NCBI RefSeq assembly: GCF_002252045.1
Contig: NZ_NEFF01000004.1
Location: forward strand, 62,001 to 126,000
Direction: 5' to 3'
Source of the DNA: Ignatzschineria sp. F8392
GTDB lineage: Bacteria > Pseudomonadota > Gammaproteobacteria > Cardiobacteriales > Wohlfahrtiimonadaceae
DNA: 64,000 nt
In this document: positions 1 to 8,851 of the stretch, in pieces
Layout of the letters: every line of letters begins with the position of its first letter
Position numbering within the stretch: position 1 is the stretch's first letter
Translations under genes and position numbers: made by a program
The notes under the pieces: generated by a model
The model's database searches: none
Seen by the model: only the letters and a program-made list of their open reading frames with translations
Told to the model about the DNA's origin: nothing

Positions 1-67
1 TCATGGAGCTCATAACGATTGCAATTAGGGCGATTAAGCCCAATTTACCACCTTTTGATTGACCCAT
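1..67 (-). CDS. APC-family amino acid permease, N-terminus only (runs off window)
   Basis: Reading leftwards from an ATG at 67, the frame gives 22 residues: a short polar, lysine-containing start (MGQSKGGKLG) and then the beginning of a hydrophobic helix (LIALIAIVMSSM). This closely resembles the start of the complete permease just upstream, whose N-terminus has KLGFFALIAIVVGSM at the same place. I infer a second basic amino acid/polyamine antiporter of the APC superfamily in the same operon as the decarboxylase. The gap to the preceding permease is 120 bp, AT-rich, with short direct repeats around CTGTAAAA. Substrate cannot be judged from so little. Confidence 0.6.
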   Translation of the reverse strand, partial: MGQSKGGKLGLIALIAIVMSSM

Positions 68-187
68 TATTGATGAATCCTCACTTTTTATATTTTTGTA
101 AAAATTTTTATAAAAATTTCTGTAAAACTTCTGTAAAAGTTCTGTAGTAGTGTAAATAATGTGAATAGTGAACGAGTATGAATTTAA

Positions 188-1666
188 CTACAACTTAACC
201 CAACCTCCCCAGACGGAGATAATGCCGGCAATCGCTAATAGCAGAAGGATCAGAAGATAGAGCACTTCCACTTTTTGAAAGATCGGCGCACCATCTCTCT
301 TCTCCCAGCGAGACCAGATAAATACCGGAATTCCCAATGCTAAGAGGACGGGAACCATTACCACATATTGAATACCGCCGGCATAGAACATAAAAAGGCC
401 AAAGAGAAAACCGATCAAACCACTTAAATAGGCAAGCGTTTTACCTTTTTTAGCATACTTCTCATACTCTTTTTGCGTGCAGAGCTTAAAGAGGAAGAGC
501 GTAGTCCCAAGATAGGCCGGCAACATAATAAGACTTGAGATACTGAGCATTGTTTGCCACGCATTATTGGAGAAATAGACCAATAACATCGCCGCCTGCA
601 TAATGATGCTACTGACGAGCAGTGAGAATGATGGGGTCTGATTCTTATTCTGCTTGGCAAAGAGCGAAGGGAAGGTTCCATTTTGTGCCGCTGCCATCGG
701 GACTTCTGCACAGAGGAGTGTCCAAGAGAGCCAGCCGACAAGAACGGAGATCATCAGCCCAATATTCATCAACCATTGCCCCCAATTGCCAACAGCTTTA
801 CCCAATACGCCGGCAGTGGAAGGGTTGGGAACTTCTGCAATCTCATGTTGCGCCATAAAACCAAAGGGAAGGATCGAGAGCAGAATATAGATCGTTAATA
901 CCACTAAAAAGCCGATTAAAGTAGCTTTCCCGACATCGGCAGGATTTTTCGCTCGGCCTGAGAGAACCACAGCCCCTTCAACACCGATAAAGCACCATAA
1001 GGCCACTAACATTGGTGACATAATCTGCTTAGGAATAGAGCCAAGATCCTCACTGGGTGCCGGCGCACTATGACCCCAGAAGTTCTCCGTAAAATGGCTG
1101 AACTTAAAGAAGAAGAGCATAATAATGATAAAGAGCGTTAAGGGGATAAGGTTACTCATCGTCCCGACCATATTGATAAAGCTCGCTGTCTTGATACCAC
1201 GAAGAACTAAGAAGTAGTAGAGCCAGATCAAAATGGAGCCGAAGATAATGGAGTTGAGATTATTCCCCCCGGTAAATTTCCCCGGGAAGATATAGTTCAT
1301 TGCATCCATCAAGATAACGGCAAACGCGACATTCCCAAAAGCGGTCATGAGCCAGTAGCCCCAAGCGACGACAAAGCCGATAAAGGGGCCGAAACCTTCA
1401 CGCGCATACATATAGACCCCCGATTTAAGATCGGGGCGAATATCAGAGAGGATGCGAAAAGAGTTGGCAATAAAATAGACCCCAAAGCCGGCAATAAGCC
1501 AGGCGATAATAATGGGGCCGACAGCAGAGTGGAGCGAGGTGTTTTGCGGCAGACTATAAACCCCACCGCCTAACATTGAACCTACAACAATGGCAATCAG
1601 TGCAAAGAAGCCCAATTTAGAAGCCGGCTTCGTTGCTTGTGCTGCTTTTGATGCTTGCTTTTTCAT
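188..1666 (-). CDS. Basic amino acid antiporter, APC superfamily (ArcD/AdiC-like)
   Basis: A 492-residue inner-membrane protein with about 12-13 hydrophobic segments. A basic N-terminal tail is followed by the glycine-rich first helix (VVGSMLGGGVYSLPQN), as seen in arginine/ornithine, arginine/agmatine and lysine/cadaverine exchangers. The gene lies 11 bp downstream of an amino-acid decarboxylase on the same strand, the classic arrangement in which the permease imports the amino acid and exports the amine while the enzyme consumes a cytoplasmic proton. Exchange of arginine (or lysine/ornithine) for its decarboxylation product is therefore inferred from family and neighbour. The start is the ATG at 1666, preceded by a GGAG-type ribosome site (AAGGAGATCC). 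Confidence 0.85.
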   Translation of the reverse strand: MKKQASKAAQATKPASKLGFFALIAIVVGSMLGGGVYSLPQNTSLHSAVGPIIIAWLIAGFGVYFIANSFRILSDIRPDLKSGVYMYAREGFGPFIGFVVAWGYWLMTAFGNVAFAVILMDAMNYIFPGKFTGGNNLNSIIFGSILIWLYYFLVLRGIKTASFINMVGTMSNLIPLTLFIIIMLFFFKFSHFTENFWGHSAPAPSEDLGSIPKQIMSPMLVALWCFIGVEGAVVLSGRAKNPADVGKATLIGFLVVLTIYILLSILPFGFMAQHEIAEVPNPSTAGVLGKAVGNWGQWLMNIGLMISVLVGWLSWTLLCAEVPMAAAQNGTFPSLFAKQNKNQTPSFSLLVSSIIMQAAMLLVYFSNNAWQTMLSISSLIMLPAYLGTTLFLFKLCTQKEYEKYAKKGKTLAYLSGLIGFLFGLFMFYAGGIQYVVMVPVLLALGIPVFIWSRWEKRDGAPIFQKVEVLYLLILLLLAIAGIISVWGGWVKL

Positions 1667-1677
1667 AATGGATCTCC

Positions 1678-4053
1678 TTAACCGCGTGCGGTACGAATCG
1701 CATGAGAACGTTGCTTTCTAAATTTTACGGTCGGCTCGATCGGCGCGCGATCCTCTTCAATAATCGCTCGAACCCAGAAGTCCCCCGATTCATCGATATG
1801 AACACCTTGTAGCTCATGTTCAAAGCCGGGGAATTTCTTATCAAACGCTTGTAGCGCTTCAAGATAAGCGATGACACCACTATCTTCTTTAGAGAGACGC
1901 TCGCCAGGCATTAAAACAGGAATACCGGGAGGGTAAGGGGTCACCATTGTGGCGGAGATGCGCCCTTTAAAATCCTCTAATTTAACAACTTCAGTCTGAT
2001 AACGAACCACCTTCTGGAAAGCTTCTGCCGGAGAGATCTCAGCAATAGGATCAGCATTCACCGCATTATTGATCTGCTTCATCATATCGGCCGATTTCAT
2101 CTCATCGTGCATCTTCTGACAGAGTGCTTTTAGGGTCATCCCTCGATAGTGATCCCCTTGAGCGGCTAGAGAAGGAATCGCTTCGAGTGCCGGCGTATCA
2201 CTGTCGTAGAGTCTCTTAAATTCGAGGAGCGCTTCTACCAATGTTCCCCATTTCCCTTTTGTTGTTCCAACAGAGAAGAGAATTAAGAGGGTATAATCAC
2301 CAGTTCGGGCAATTTCAATTCGACGATCATCGAGGAAACGGGTCATCACATATCCCGGAATTCCCATCGCTTCATAGGTGCCATCCGCGGTAATGCCGGG
2401 GCAGGTAATCGTCACTTTTACTGGATCGAGCATACTATCGGTATCTGCTAGATCCTCGGCGCTAAATCCATGCCAATCCTCACCCGCTCGAAGTTGCCAA
2501 GCGCGGGGATCATGAGTTAAAAGCTCTATCGGCGCCTCTTCAAAGCTATAATGACGATTCTCTTTCTCAGAGTAGATTTCACGCGGTTGGAGCAGATCGA
2601 AGAACCAAGATTCTTCTCCCTCTTCCTCCTGCAGTCGGCGTTTAATAGAGACAATCGATTTTCGGAAAGCGATCGCCTCTTCAAGAGATTCTTGTACTAA
2701 AGAGTAACCCGATTGGCCGCTCATCATATTAACGGCAACATCGATCGATGCAATGATCGGATAGTAGGGCGAAGTGGTGCCATGCATCATAAAGGCATCA
2801 TTAAAGTCTTCAAAATTGAGTGGTGCTCGATCACTCTTCTTCACATGAATCATCGACGCCATTGAGAGTGCCGGCAACATCTTGTGGGTCGATTGTACGG
2901 CAAATATTGTCGGTCGATGGGGATCATTATCTTCAACATCCATCGCAAAACGTGCCTTATAGAGAGGATGAAACTTTGCATAGGCGTACCAAGCCTCATC
3001 AAAATGGATACGCGGTACCGATTCGCCAAGATGAGAGACCACATCTTTAATGTTGTAGCAGAAGCCATCATAAGTACAGTTCGTGACAACGGCATAAGTG
3101 GGCGCCGGTGAGATAGCATCCTTTGTTAAAGGACTTGCGGCAATTAAACTATCGATATGATCTTTGGTTAATCTTTTTGTCGGAATCGGGCCGATCAGAC
3201 CGAAGCCATTTCGTGTCGGTTGAAGATAGACAGGACGCGCCTGAGAGAGTGTTAAGGCGTGATTGATCGATTTATGACAGTTGCGATCTACAGCCACCAT
3301 CTCATTAGCACCTACGGCACCTTGCGCCACGATTCTATTGGAGGTAGAAGAGCCTCCGACACCATAGAAAGTCCAATCAGCTCCAAACTCTTTTGCCGCA
3401 ATCGCTTCCGACTTTTTTGGCGGCCCTTCATGAATGAGATAATCTCCCATCTCCGCCGTAGCGACACCAATATCGGAGCGGAACATATTCTCCCCATAAA
3501 ATTTAAAAAACTCTGCGCCAACAGGATGCTTTAGATATGCCATTCCTCCCATATGTCCGGGGCAATCCCAATAGTAATCACCATCTTCGGTAAACTCTTT
3601 TAAAGTCTTAAAGTAGGGTGGCAGCATCGCTTCATAGTGGCGACGAATTGCTCGGTCGATGCGATTGGCTAAAAAGGGAGGCGTTTCTGAATAGAGATAG
3701 ATATACTCCTTCATCTCTTTAAGGAGATCGATCGGCAGATTATGAGTAATCGATTCAACCGAGAGGAGAAAGATGGGCGTTTCTGGATTTCTAGCGCGAA
3801 AAGTGGTTAAAAAGTGTAGCGCATCAGCGCCATCTGACTCTTTACCGCTCCAAAAGAGCCCAACACCTCCAAAGTGAGGCATCTGCGCAACGATTGCCGT
3901 TGCCTGTGGTAGAGATTCAACCACTGTAAATTGATACCCCAAAGCACTCAGAGCACTCTGTAACTCTTTCAATCGTTCATTGAGTCTATGGAAAGGATGA
4001 TCGCTATACTCGGAAAAATCATTAATAAAAAGAATATCTCTATTATATTTCAT
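1678..4053 (-). CDS. Biodegradative arginine/lysine/ornithine decarboxylase (PLP class I, AdiA/LdcA-like)
   Basis: 791 residues, within the usual range of the large PLP decarboxylases. Visible in order: an N-terminal receiver-like wing domain (about 1-130), the PLP-binding core with FDEAWYAYAKFHPLY and the Schiff-base lysine in QSTHKMLPALSMAS (about 390), then the C-terminal domain with GTTKGKWGTLVEALLEFKR and the PYPPGIPVLMPGE signature. Such enzymes decarboxylate arginine, lysine or ornithine, consuming a proton, and act in acid resistance or polyamine supply. Long stretches recall AdiA, but the lysine-loop (QSTHKM..ALSMASMIHVK) is closer to lysine-type enzymes, so I do not assign the substrate. 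The gene leads an operon with the antiporter 11 bp downstream. Upstream lies a long AT-rich spacer that could hold its promoter. Confidence 0.88.
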   Translation of the reverse strand: MKYNRDILFINDFSEYSDHPFHRLNERLKELQSALSALGYQFTVVESLPQATAIVAQMPHFGGVGLFWSGKESDGADALHFLTTFRARNPETPIFLLSVESITHNLPIDLLKEMKEYIYLYSETPPFLANRIDRAIRRHYEAMLPPYFKTLKEFTEDGDYYWDCPGHMGGMAYLKHPVGAEFFKFYGENMFRSDIGVATAEMGDYLIHEGPPKKSEAIAAKEFGADWTFYGVGGSSTSNRIVAQGAVGANEMVAVDRNCHKSINHALTLSQARPVYLQPTRNGFGLIGPIPTKRLTKDHIDSLIAASPLTKDAISPAPTYAVVTNCTYDGFCYNIKDVVSHLGESVPRIHFDEAWYAYAKFHPLYKARFAMDVEDNDPHRPTIFAVQSTHKMLPALSMASMIHVKKSDRAPLNFEDFNDAFMMHGTTSPYYPIIASIDVAVNMMSGQSGYSLVQESLEEAIAFRKSIVSIKRRLQEEEGEESWFFDLLQPREIYSEKENRHYSFEEAPIELLTHDPRAWQLRAGEDWHGFSAEDLADTDSMLDPVKVTITCPGITADGTYEAMGIPGYVMTRFLDDRRIEIARTGDYTLLILFSVGTTKGKWGTLVEALLEFKRLYDSDTPALEAIPSLAAQGDHYRGMTLKALCQKMHDEMKSADMMKQINNAVNADPIAEISPAEAFQKVVRYQTEVVKLEDFKGRISATMVTPYPPGIPVLMPGERLSKEDSGVIAYLEALQAFDKKFPGFEHELQGVHIDESGDFWVRAIIEEDRAPIEPTVKFRKQRSHAIRTARG

Positions 4054-4673
4054 CTTAAACTCCTCATTAAATGGATAAAGGCGTTATTTCATTAACAATA
4101 TATAACAATTCCAGGCAAAAATTTATATTGTTTTAGCGCATTTAAGCTCATTTTTAGAGATATTTACCTTAAATAAAGAAATCATGATATATGTCAACTT
4201 ATATCAATAAATGAGAAAGATTTTCCGCTACCTGTGACAATTTTTGTTATGATTTGTTGTTCTGTACAGTAGTTTCACTAGACCCAAACAGCACATATTT
4301 TATGTGTTCTAATGGATGCTATTTTACAGAAAGGGCTAAAGTGCCCAATATCCTTATTGGTGAATTCCATCACAATTCATCCTACTCATTGAGGATCACT
4401 TTCTCCCAAGGTATAAAAAATTGTGAAAATCTGTATCACTACTCATAATCACATCTCTTAAAAACAATAAACCTTAATGGGAGTATCCATTCAATTGCCG
4501 GCATAGCGCCGGCTTTTTGTTTTTTTGGGGGGAAAACATTTTTAAACTTACGTATGTGATTAAATAAGGAAGATAATAACAAATTTATTATTTTTATAAG
4601 CCTCAAAACTGTACTTTATTTCTGTACTTCATTTGTTAAGAATCAATACAAGATATAAGTTTTGTTCTGTTAT
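4054..4673. other. 620 bp intergenic region between decarboxylase and defence operon
   Basis: This spacer separates the decarboxylase promoter side from the 3' end of the HerA gene. It holds a strong plus-strand intrinsic terminator at 4497-4527, although no convincing plus-strand gene precedes it. The only open frame (4254-4448, 64 codons) lacks a good ribosome site and resembles nothing I know. The stretch 4200-4495 may be a small RNA, a gene remnant or a leader left behind when the defence operon arrived. Confidence 0.5.
4497..4527 (+). terminator. Intrinsic terminator, orphan
   Basis: A perfect six-pair GCCGGC stem (4497-4502 with 4508-4513) around loop ATAGC is followed by TTTTTGTTTTTTT. 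The U-tract is only on the plus-strand side, so it ends a rightward transcript, yet both neighbouring genes point left. Confidence 0.75.
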
Positions 4674-6413
4674 TTAACGTTGTTGGTATCTCCAACGATT
4701 TATCACTTTTTCCATGTCTTTTAAATTAGAGGCTGCCTTTTGCCAGCCTAAATCAAAATCAATATCGCTTGATTTAGGAAGCTGATCTTTTTCTAAGTTT
4801 TTAATCATAATTCTGGAAGGTAGTGTTGCCGCCTCACCTAAAAATATAGCTTCTTGTCGGCGTAATCCTGATAACATCTTGGTTAAGCCTGTCATTGAGT
4901 CAGGCAAAATACTTTTGACATGTTCTCGATCAGTATCATTTGTTATACGCAAGACAATCCAAGAATTACATTGAGAGAGGACCGTAGCCTCTACCTCACT
5001 TGGACGTTGCGATATTAAAAATAATCCAACGCCATATTTTCTACCTTCTTTTGCGATTCTTCTAATTGCTGATTGAGCGGCCTCATATTGAGCCTCACCT
5101 TTATTCGGGACATAACGATGGGCTTCTTCACACACAAGAAGAACAGGACTATTTTGTCTTTCCTCTTCTGACTGCCATACTTTTATTTGAAATATAATTC
5201 GGGCAATAGCGGCACTTGTAATTCCAGCAATTTCATTGGGTATGCCTGATAGATCTACTATTTGGATAGACGTCTCTGAGGTTAAAAATTGACTAAGAAT
5301 ACTAGGTAAAGGATCGGCCTTGCCATCCCAACCTTTCATCATGAACTTTAATCTACCATCTTTTAAGAGAGAGCTAATTTTACGAATAACTTTATTGTAG
5401 TCTTCATGTTGGTTTTTATTTGTATTAGTTGGACGCTGTTTATTTATTTCTCCAATTAAACCTTCTGTATATAGTTCATTATTTTTTTTCCCAAATTCAT
5501 CTATGCCATTCGGATCTCCCAAAATATATGGGATGGGAGAATCGACTGTTAATAGACTTTTATCTAATAATAACTTATTTGCGGCCTGTTCACGGATTGC
5601 TATTAATGCGTTCTTAACTATATTAGATTGAGATGTAGCTGCATACTCTGTCTTTCCTATAAATAAACTTATAGTTTCTTCAAGATCTAATAGCCAATAA
5701 GGAAGCTTTAATGATCCTTCATCTGTAGATAGGCGTTGATGATTTGGAAAAGCTTTTCCATATTCATTATGAGGATCTAAGATAATAATCTGTGGATGCC
5801 AACGTTCATAGTGAGCAATATTCCCTCGTTCTAAGATGCTATGCAATACAGCTGAGACTGTTCCTGATTTTCCTGATCCTGTAGACCCTAATATTGCGGT
5901 ATGCTTTCCAAGCAATTCATTAAGTTCAGCATAACAGGGGGATCCTGAACCAACATGCTCTCCTAAATGAATAATTGCACCTTGTGTATTACCATATATA
6001 TATTTCAGTTCGGATTTTTGTGTAATGTAAATGGTTTGTTGAGGGAGAGGGTATGTAGCAACACCTCTCTGAAATTCTAAAGAAGGGCTCTCATCTGCAC
6101 CTATTCTCCACTCACCCTCACCGAATAGATCTGCCTCTATAATTCTTTCATCGGAAGATACAATAGGGATTCCATTCTCTAATTCGTAGTCAGCTTTCAT
6201 TCGTAGGCGACTAACTAAACCATAAATTGATTTTCGCCCAAAATGTACTTTTATAATAGAACCAAACTGGCCTATAGGATAGTTTTCTCCCGCAAATACC
6301 CTAGATAGATCTAATAGTAGGGGGTCTAATTCTGCAATAATACGAGTACCATCAACTTCGATAATTTTACCGATAGCAAGATTATCAATAGGTTTAATAA
6401 GTTGGTTTATCAT
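4674..6413 (-). CDS. herA: HerA-family hexameric ATPase/translocase, partner of SIR2 (anti-phage)
   Basis: 579 residues. The N-terminal 75 residues form a HAS-barrel-like beta region. The Walker A loop is ILGSTGSGKSGT (about 172-183); Walker B is LLVCEEAHRYVPNKGEAQYE (about 440), followed by IAKEGRKYGVGLFLISQRPSEV (sensor and arginine-rich helix), all typical of HerA-type DNA pumps. It begins 1 bp after the SIR2 stop codon, so the two are surely co-translated. The HerA-SIR2 pair is an established anti-phage system in which the two proteins assemble together and deplete NAD+ after infection. Here it is the last gene of a five-gene operon; no clear terminator follows on this strand. Confidence 0.9.
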   Translation of the reverse strand: MINQLIKPIDNLAIGKIIEVDGTRIIAELDPLLLDLSRVFAGENYPIGQFGSIIKVHFGRKSIYGLVSRLRMKADYELENGIPIVSSDERIIEADLFGEGEWRIGADESPSLEFQRGVATYPLPQQTIYITQKSELKYIYGNTQGAIIHLGEHVGSGSPCYAELNELLGKHTAILGSTGSGKSGTVSAVLHSILERGNIAHYERWHPQIIILDPHNEYGKAFPNHQRLSTDEGSLKLPYWLLDLEETISLFIGKTEYAATSQSNIVKNALIAIREQAANKLLLDKSLLTVDSPIPYILGDPNGIDEFGKKNNELYTEGLIGEINKQRPTNTNKNQHEDYNKVIRKISSLLKDGRLKFMMKGWDGKADPLPSILSQFLTSETSIQIVDLSGIPNEIAGITSAAIARIIFQIKVWQSEEERQNSPVLLVCEEAHRYVPNKGEAQYEAAQSAIRRIAKEGRKYGVGLFLISQRPSEVEATVLSQCNSWIVLRITNDTDREHVKSILPDSMTGLTKMLSGLRRQEAIFLGEAATLPSRIMIKNLEKDQLPKSSDIDFDLGWQKAASNLKDMEKVINRWRYQQR

Positions 6414-6414
6414 G

Positions 6415-7554
6415 TTAAATCCGTCCTTCTAAAATTTGAGTTAAATTTTCAAACTTCCACCATTTAATATCATTTTCAGAAATTATCTGTTGATCTGCAT
6501 GATAAAATCCCTTATTAGCAAAAATTAATAATTGCTTGTTTATATCAGGATTATTATTCCAGTCTTTAATAATACCAGTTGGTTCATTATCGCTGATAAA
6601 AGCTAAGACAGTTAAATTACCTTTAGAGTTTTTGAGGCCTCTCTCAATTTCTAAATTGATGTGTGAATCTCCAAAACTATAACCACTAATTAATAAGACT
6701 TTTTGTTTTCCATTTTGAGGATTTAAAATACCTCTTGCTTTATGCATCAAGTATGCATATGGATCTAACTGCGTTTCTCTATATTTAGTAGATGCAGGCC
6801 ATATCATTATTTTTGCTGATGGATCTTTTTGAAAGTTAAGTCGATTGTTAACTCTAAACGGAGTGAAAGAAGAAGGATCCTCTGACCAATTGATGGAGCC
6901 ATGTAGTTTTAAGACTTTAGCTTCTAAATCACTTTTTTCAAATACATCAGGGTTCCACCATCCTGATACTCCTCCCTCTAAGCCATCGGCATATTTTATT
7001 TTTGAAAGGGCTAAAGCATCTTCTATTAAAGTATCGTAATTCATCACTAGATAATCGATACATTCTGATGACTTTTTACCTGGTCGAATAGGTCGATGTA
7101 ATGATTCAATAAATTTAATATGCGTATCAATTGTTACATCTTTGTTTATCACAGAAAAGATGGCTAATTTAATTTCTTCAACAGCTTTTAATAATTGATC
7201 ATACTTATATCTTTTCCTATTGATCGAAATAGAATTATCATCCACGTTTCTATTAAAGCGACGAGCTGTAATGGCTAACCAATCAATTAATTCACTGAGG
7301 TAATCTTCAATATGAGCAGCGGGATTGGCTCCCTTAAACTTAGATTGAATGGCTTTTAAAATTTCTTTAGATGTGGTAGAAAGGCTATTGTCTCTCAAGA
7401 CCTGTTCCGTCAGCTTATTTGTTAAAGGCAATCCGGCGCAGAAACTTGCCCCTGCTCCTAATAAAACAATTTTAGAGTGGGTTAAAAGCTCTTCTAATTT
7501 GCGAATAACTTCTTTAAAATCATTTCTCTCAAAAATACTGGTGTTTAATGACAT
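6415..7554 (-). CDS. SIR2-family NADase of a HerA-SIR2 defence pair
   Basis: 379 residues from the start chosen here. The open frame extends upstream to 7611, but the ATG at 7554 has a good AAGAGG site seven bases away and avoids overlap with the previous gene. The SIR2 Rossmann motifs are present: LLGAGASFCAGLPLTNKL (NAD-binding, about residue 30), MNYDTLIEDAL, and the catalytic histidine in LKLHGSINW (about residue 220), then GYSFGDSHIN. Defence sirtuins cleave NAD+ to nicotinamide and ADP-ribose, causing growth arrest or death of the infected cell. Next to HerA the role is inferred to be abortive infection. Confidence 0.9.
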   Translation of the reverse strand: MSLNTSIFERNDFKEVIRKLEELLTHSKIVLLGAGASFCAGLPLTNKLTEQVLRDNSLSTTSKEILKAIQSKFKGANPAAHIEDYLSELIDWLAITARRFNRNVDDNSISINRKRYKYDQLLKAVEEIKLAIFSVINKDVTIDTHIKFIESLHRPIRPGKKSSECIDYLVMNYDTLIEDALALSKIKYADGLEGGVSGWWNPDVFEKSDLEAKVLKLHGSINWSEDPSSFTPFRVNNRLNFQKDPSAKIMIWPASTKYRETQLDPYAYLMHKARGILNPQNGKQKVLLISGYSFGDSHINLEIERGLKNSKGNLTVLAFISDNEPTGIIKDWNNNPDINKQLLIFANKGFYHADQQIISENDIKWWKFENLTQILEGRI

Positions 7555-7597
7555 AGAATCCTCTTTTGATATTCTGAATTTTATAGTCAAATTAATA

Positions 7598-8851
7598 TTA
7601 TTTCCTAACAACTTCCCCTGTCGTGTTATTCATACGATATTGATTTATAGTCCCATCACTAATTTTTTTTACTACTTCTATAATGGTTCCTAAAGGGACA
7701 TTAAACCATTCTTGTGGCTGATATCGACTCCCATCTTTTCCTATTAAAGTAACTTTAAGCCTTTGAGCTTCGAGGAAAGTATGCGTTAATCTTTCAAGTT
7801 TATGAGGATCGACATGCCGGCATTCGAAAAATTTTACGAGCTCGACAGGTGCTTCTAGAAAAGCGATATCATTCTCGGCATTCTTAATCCGATCTTCAAT
7901 CGTTGTTGTTGTAAACCCAATTTTATAAAGGTTTTTATATACTGTTAGGGTAGGGTTATTACTTAAAGAGCGTAAAATATAGAGATAACCTAAAGGTTTA
8001 TCTTTATGAGAAATATTGAGCAGGGACTCTGTGACAGCATCAGCACCTTGTAAGATACGACGTCCATTATCTTCCTTATATAAAGAAGCAGCCAAAGATC
8101 GCATTAGCATATTTGACTCTAATCCATTTTCAAAAATGAGGCGCATTCTTGGGTTATGGACATCTTCTCTTTCACTTACCTTCGCAATGGAATCTACAAA
8201 ACAGGCAACTCCTTTGAGGATAAAAAAATCTCCCTCTCGTATTTGGGAGTTATTACTAAACTTTTGTAATTGAAATTCTCCATCTTTAAGTTTTTGATGC
8301 ATCGTAATGAATAGCGGTTTAAATCTCCAAAAGTCAGGACACTCTTTTCTCTCAGCTACGTCATCTGGCATCTCTTTATTTTGTTTGGTCTTTGGTATAT
8401 GTTTTAGCTCAAATATTCCGCTGTTATCTTTTAAAAGGTCACCGGCAACATTAAAGATATCTTCTAAAGAAGTCACTTCTTCTGCTTTAGAGTTGTTATT
8501 TTTTATATTTATATCTCTATTTATAGCTATAGAAGCCACTGCCTTTGTAAGGAGGTTATGGCGATCCATCTGCCGTAATATATTATTATCAGAGTGCTTT
8601 TCAATAATACTATATAGCGATTCTGCTAATATCATCTCAGTGATATCGCTACTCTCTACTTCGGGTAATCGAGATTTTTGATCAATAAATTGATTAATCT
8701 CATCAAATTTAGAAACCAAAGCGCTTTGTAGTTTATTGCTACTATTTTTAGGCTTAATATTTTTGAGTAATCCATGTGGATCATCTTGTCCGCTGAGAAT
8801 TTCGTCGAAAGTTAGGGAAGGGAGCTCATCTTTTATGCCCGAGAGTTTCAT
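7598..8851 (-). CDS. T5orf172/GIY-YIG nuclease-domain protein
   Basis: 417 residues. The first ~280 are mostly helical and charged and match no family I recognise. The C-terminal ~120 residues carry a GIY-YIG-like fold of the T5orf172 (MUG113) type: GYLYILRSLSNN, KNLYKIGFTTTTIEDRI with the conserved arginine, then FECRHVDPHKLERLTHTFL with His and Glu, and EWFNVPL. It is probably the DNA-cutting subunit of the upstream methyltransferase-helicase set. The ATG overlaps the helicase stop codon by four bases (ATGA), indicating translational coupling. Confidence 0.8.
   Translation of the reverse strand: MKLSGIKDELPSLTFDEILSGQDDPHGLLKNIKPKNSSNKLQSALVSKFDEINQFIDQKSRLPEVESSDITEMILAESLYSIIEKHSDNNILRQMDRHNLLTKAVASIAINRDINIKNNNSKAEEVTSLEDIFNVAGDLLKDNSGIFELKHIPKTKQNKEMPDDVAERKECPDFWRFKPLFITMHQKLKDGEFQLQKFSNNSQIREGDFFILKGVACFVDSIAKVSEREDVHNPRMRLIFENGLESNMLMRSLAASLYKEDNGRRILQGADAVTESLLNISHKDKPLGYLYILRSLSNNPTLTVYKNLYKIGFTTTTIEDRIKNAENDIAFLEAPVELVKFFECRHVDPHKLERLTHTFLEAQRLKVTLIGKDGSRYQPQEWFNVPLGTIIEVVKKISDGTINQYRMNNTTGEVVRK

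Noticed and set aside
4254-4448. 64-codon plus-strand frame as a gene
   Set aside because: No ribosome site, no recognisable sequence; kept only as part of the possible RNA region before the orphan terminator.
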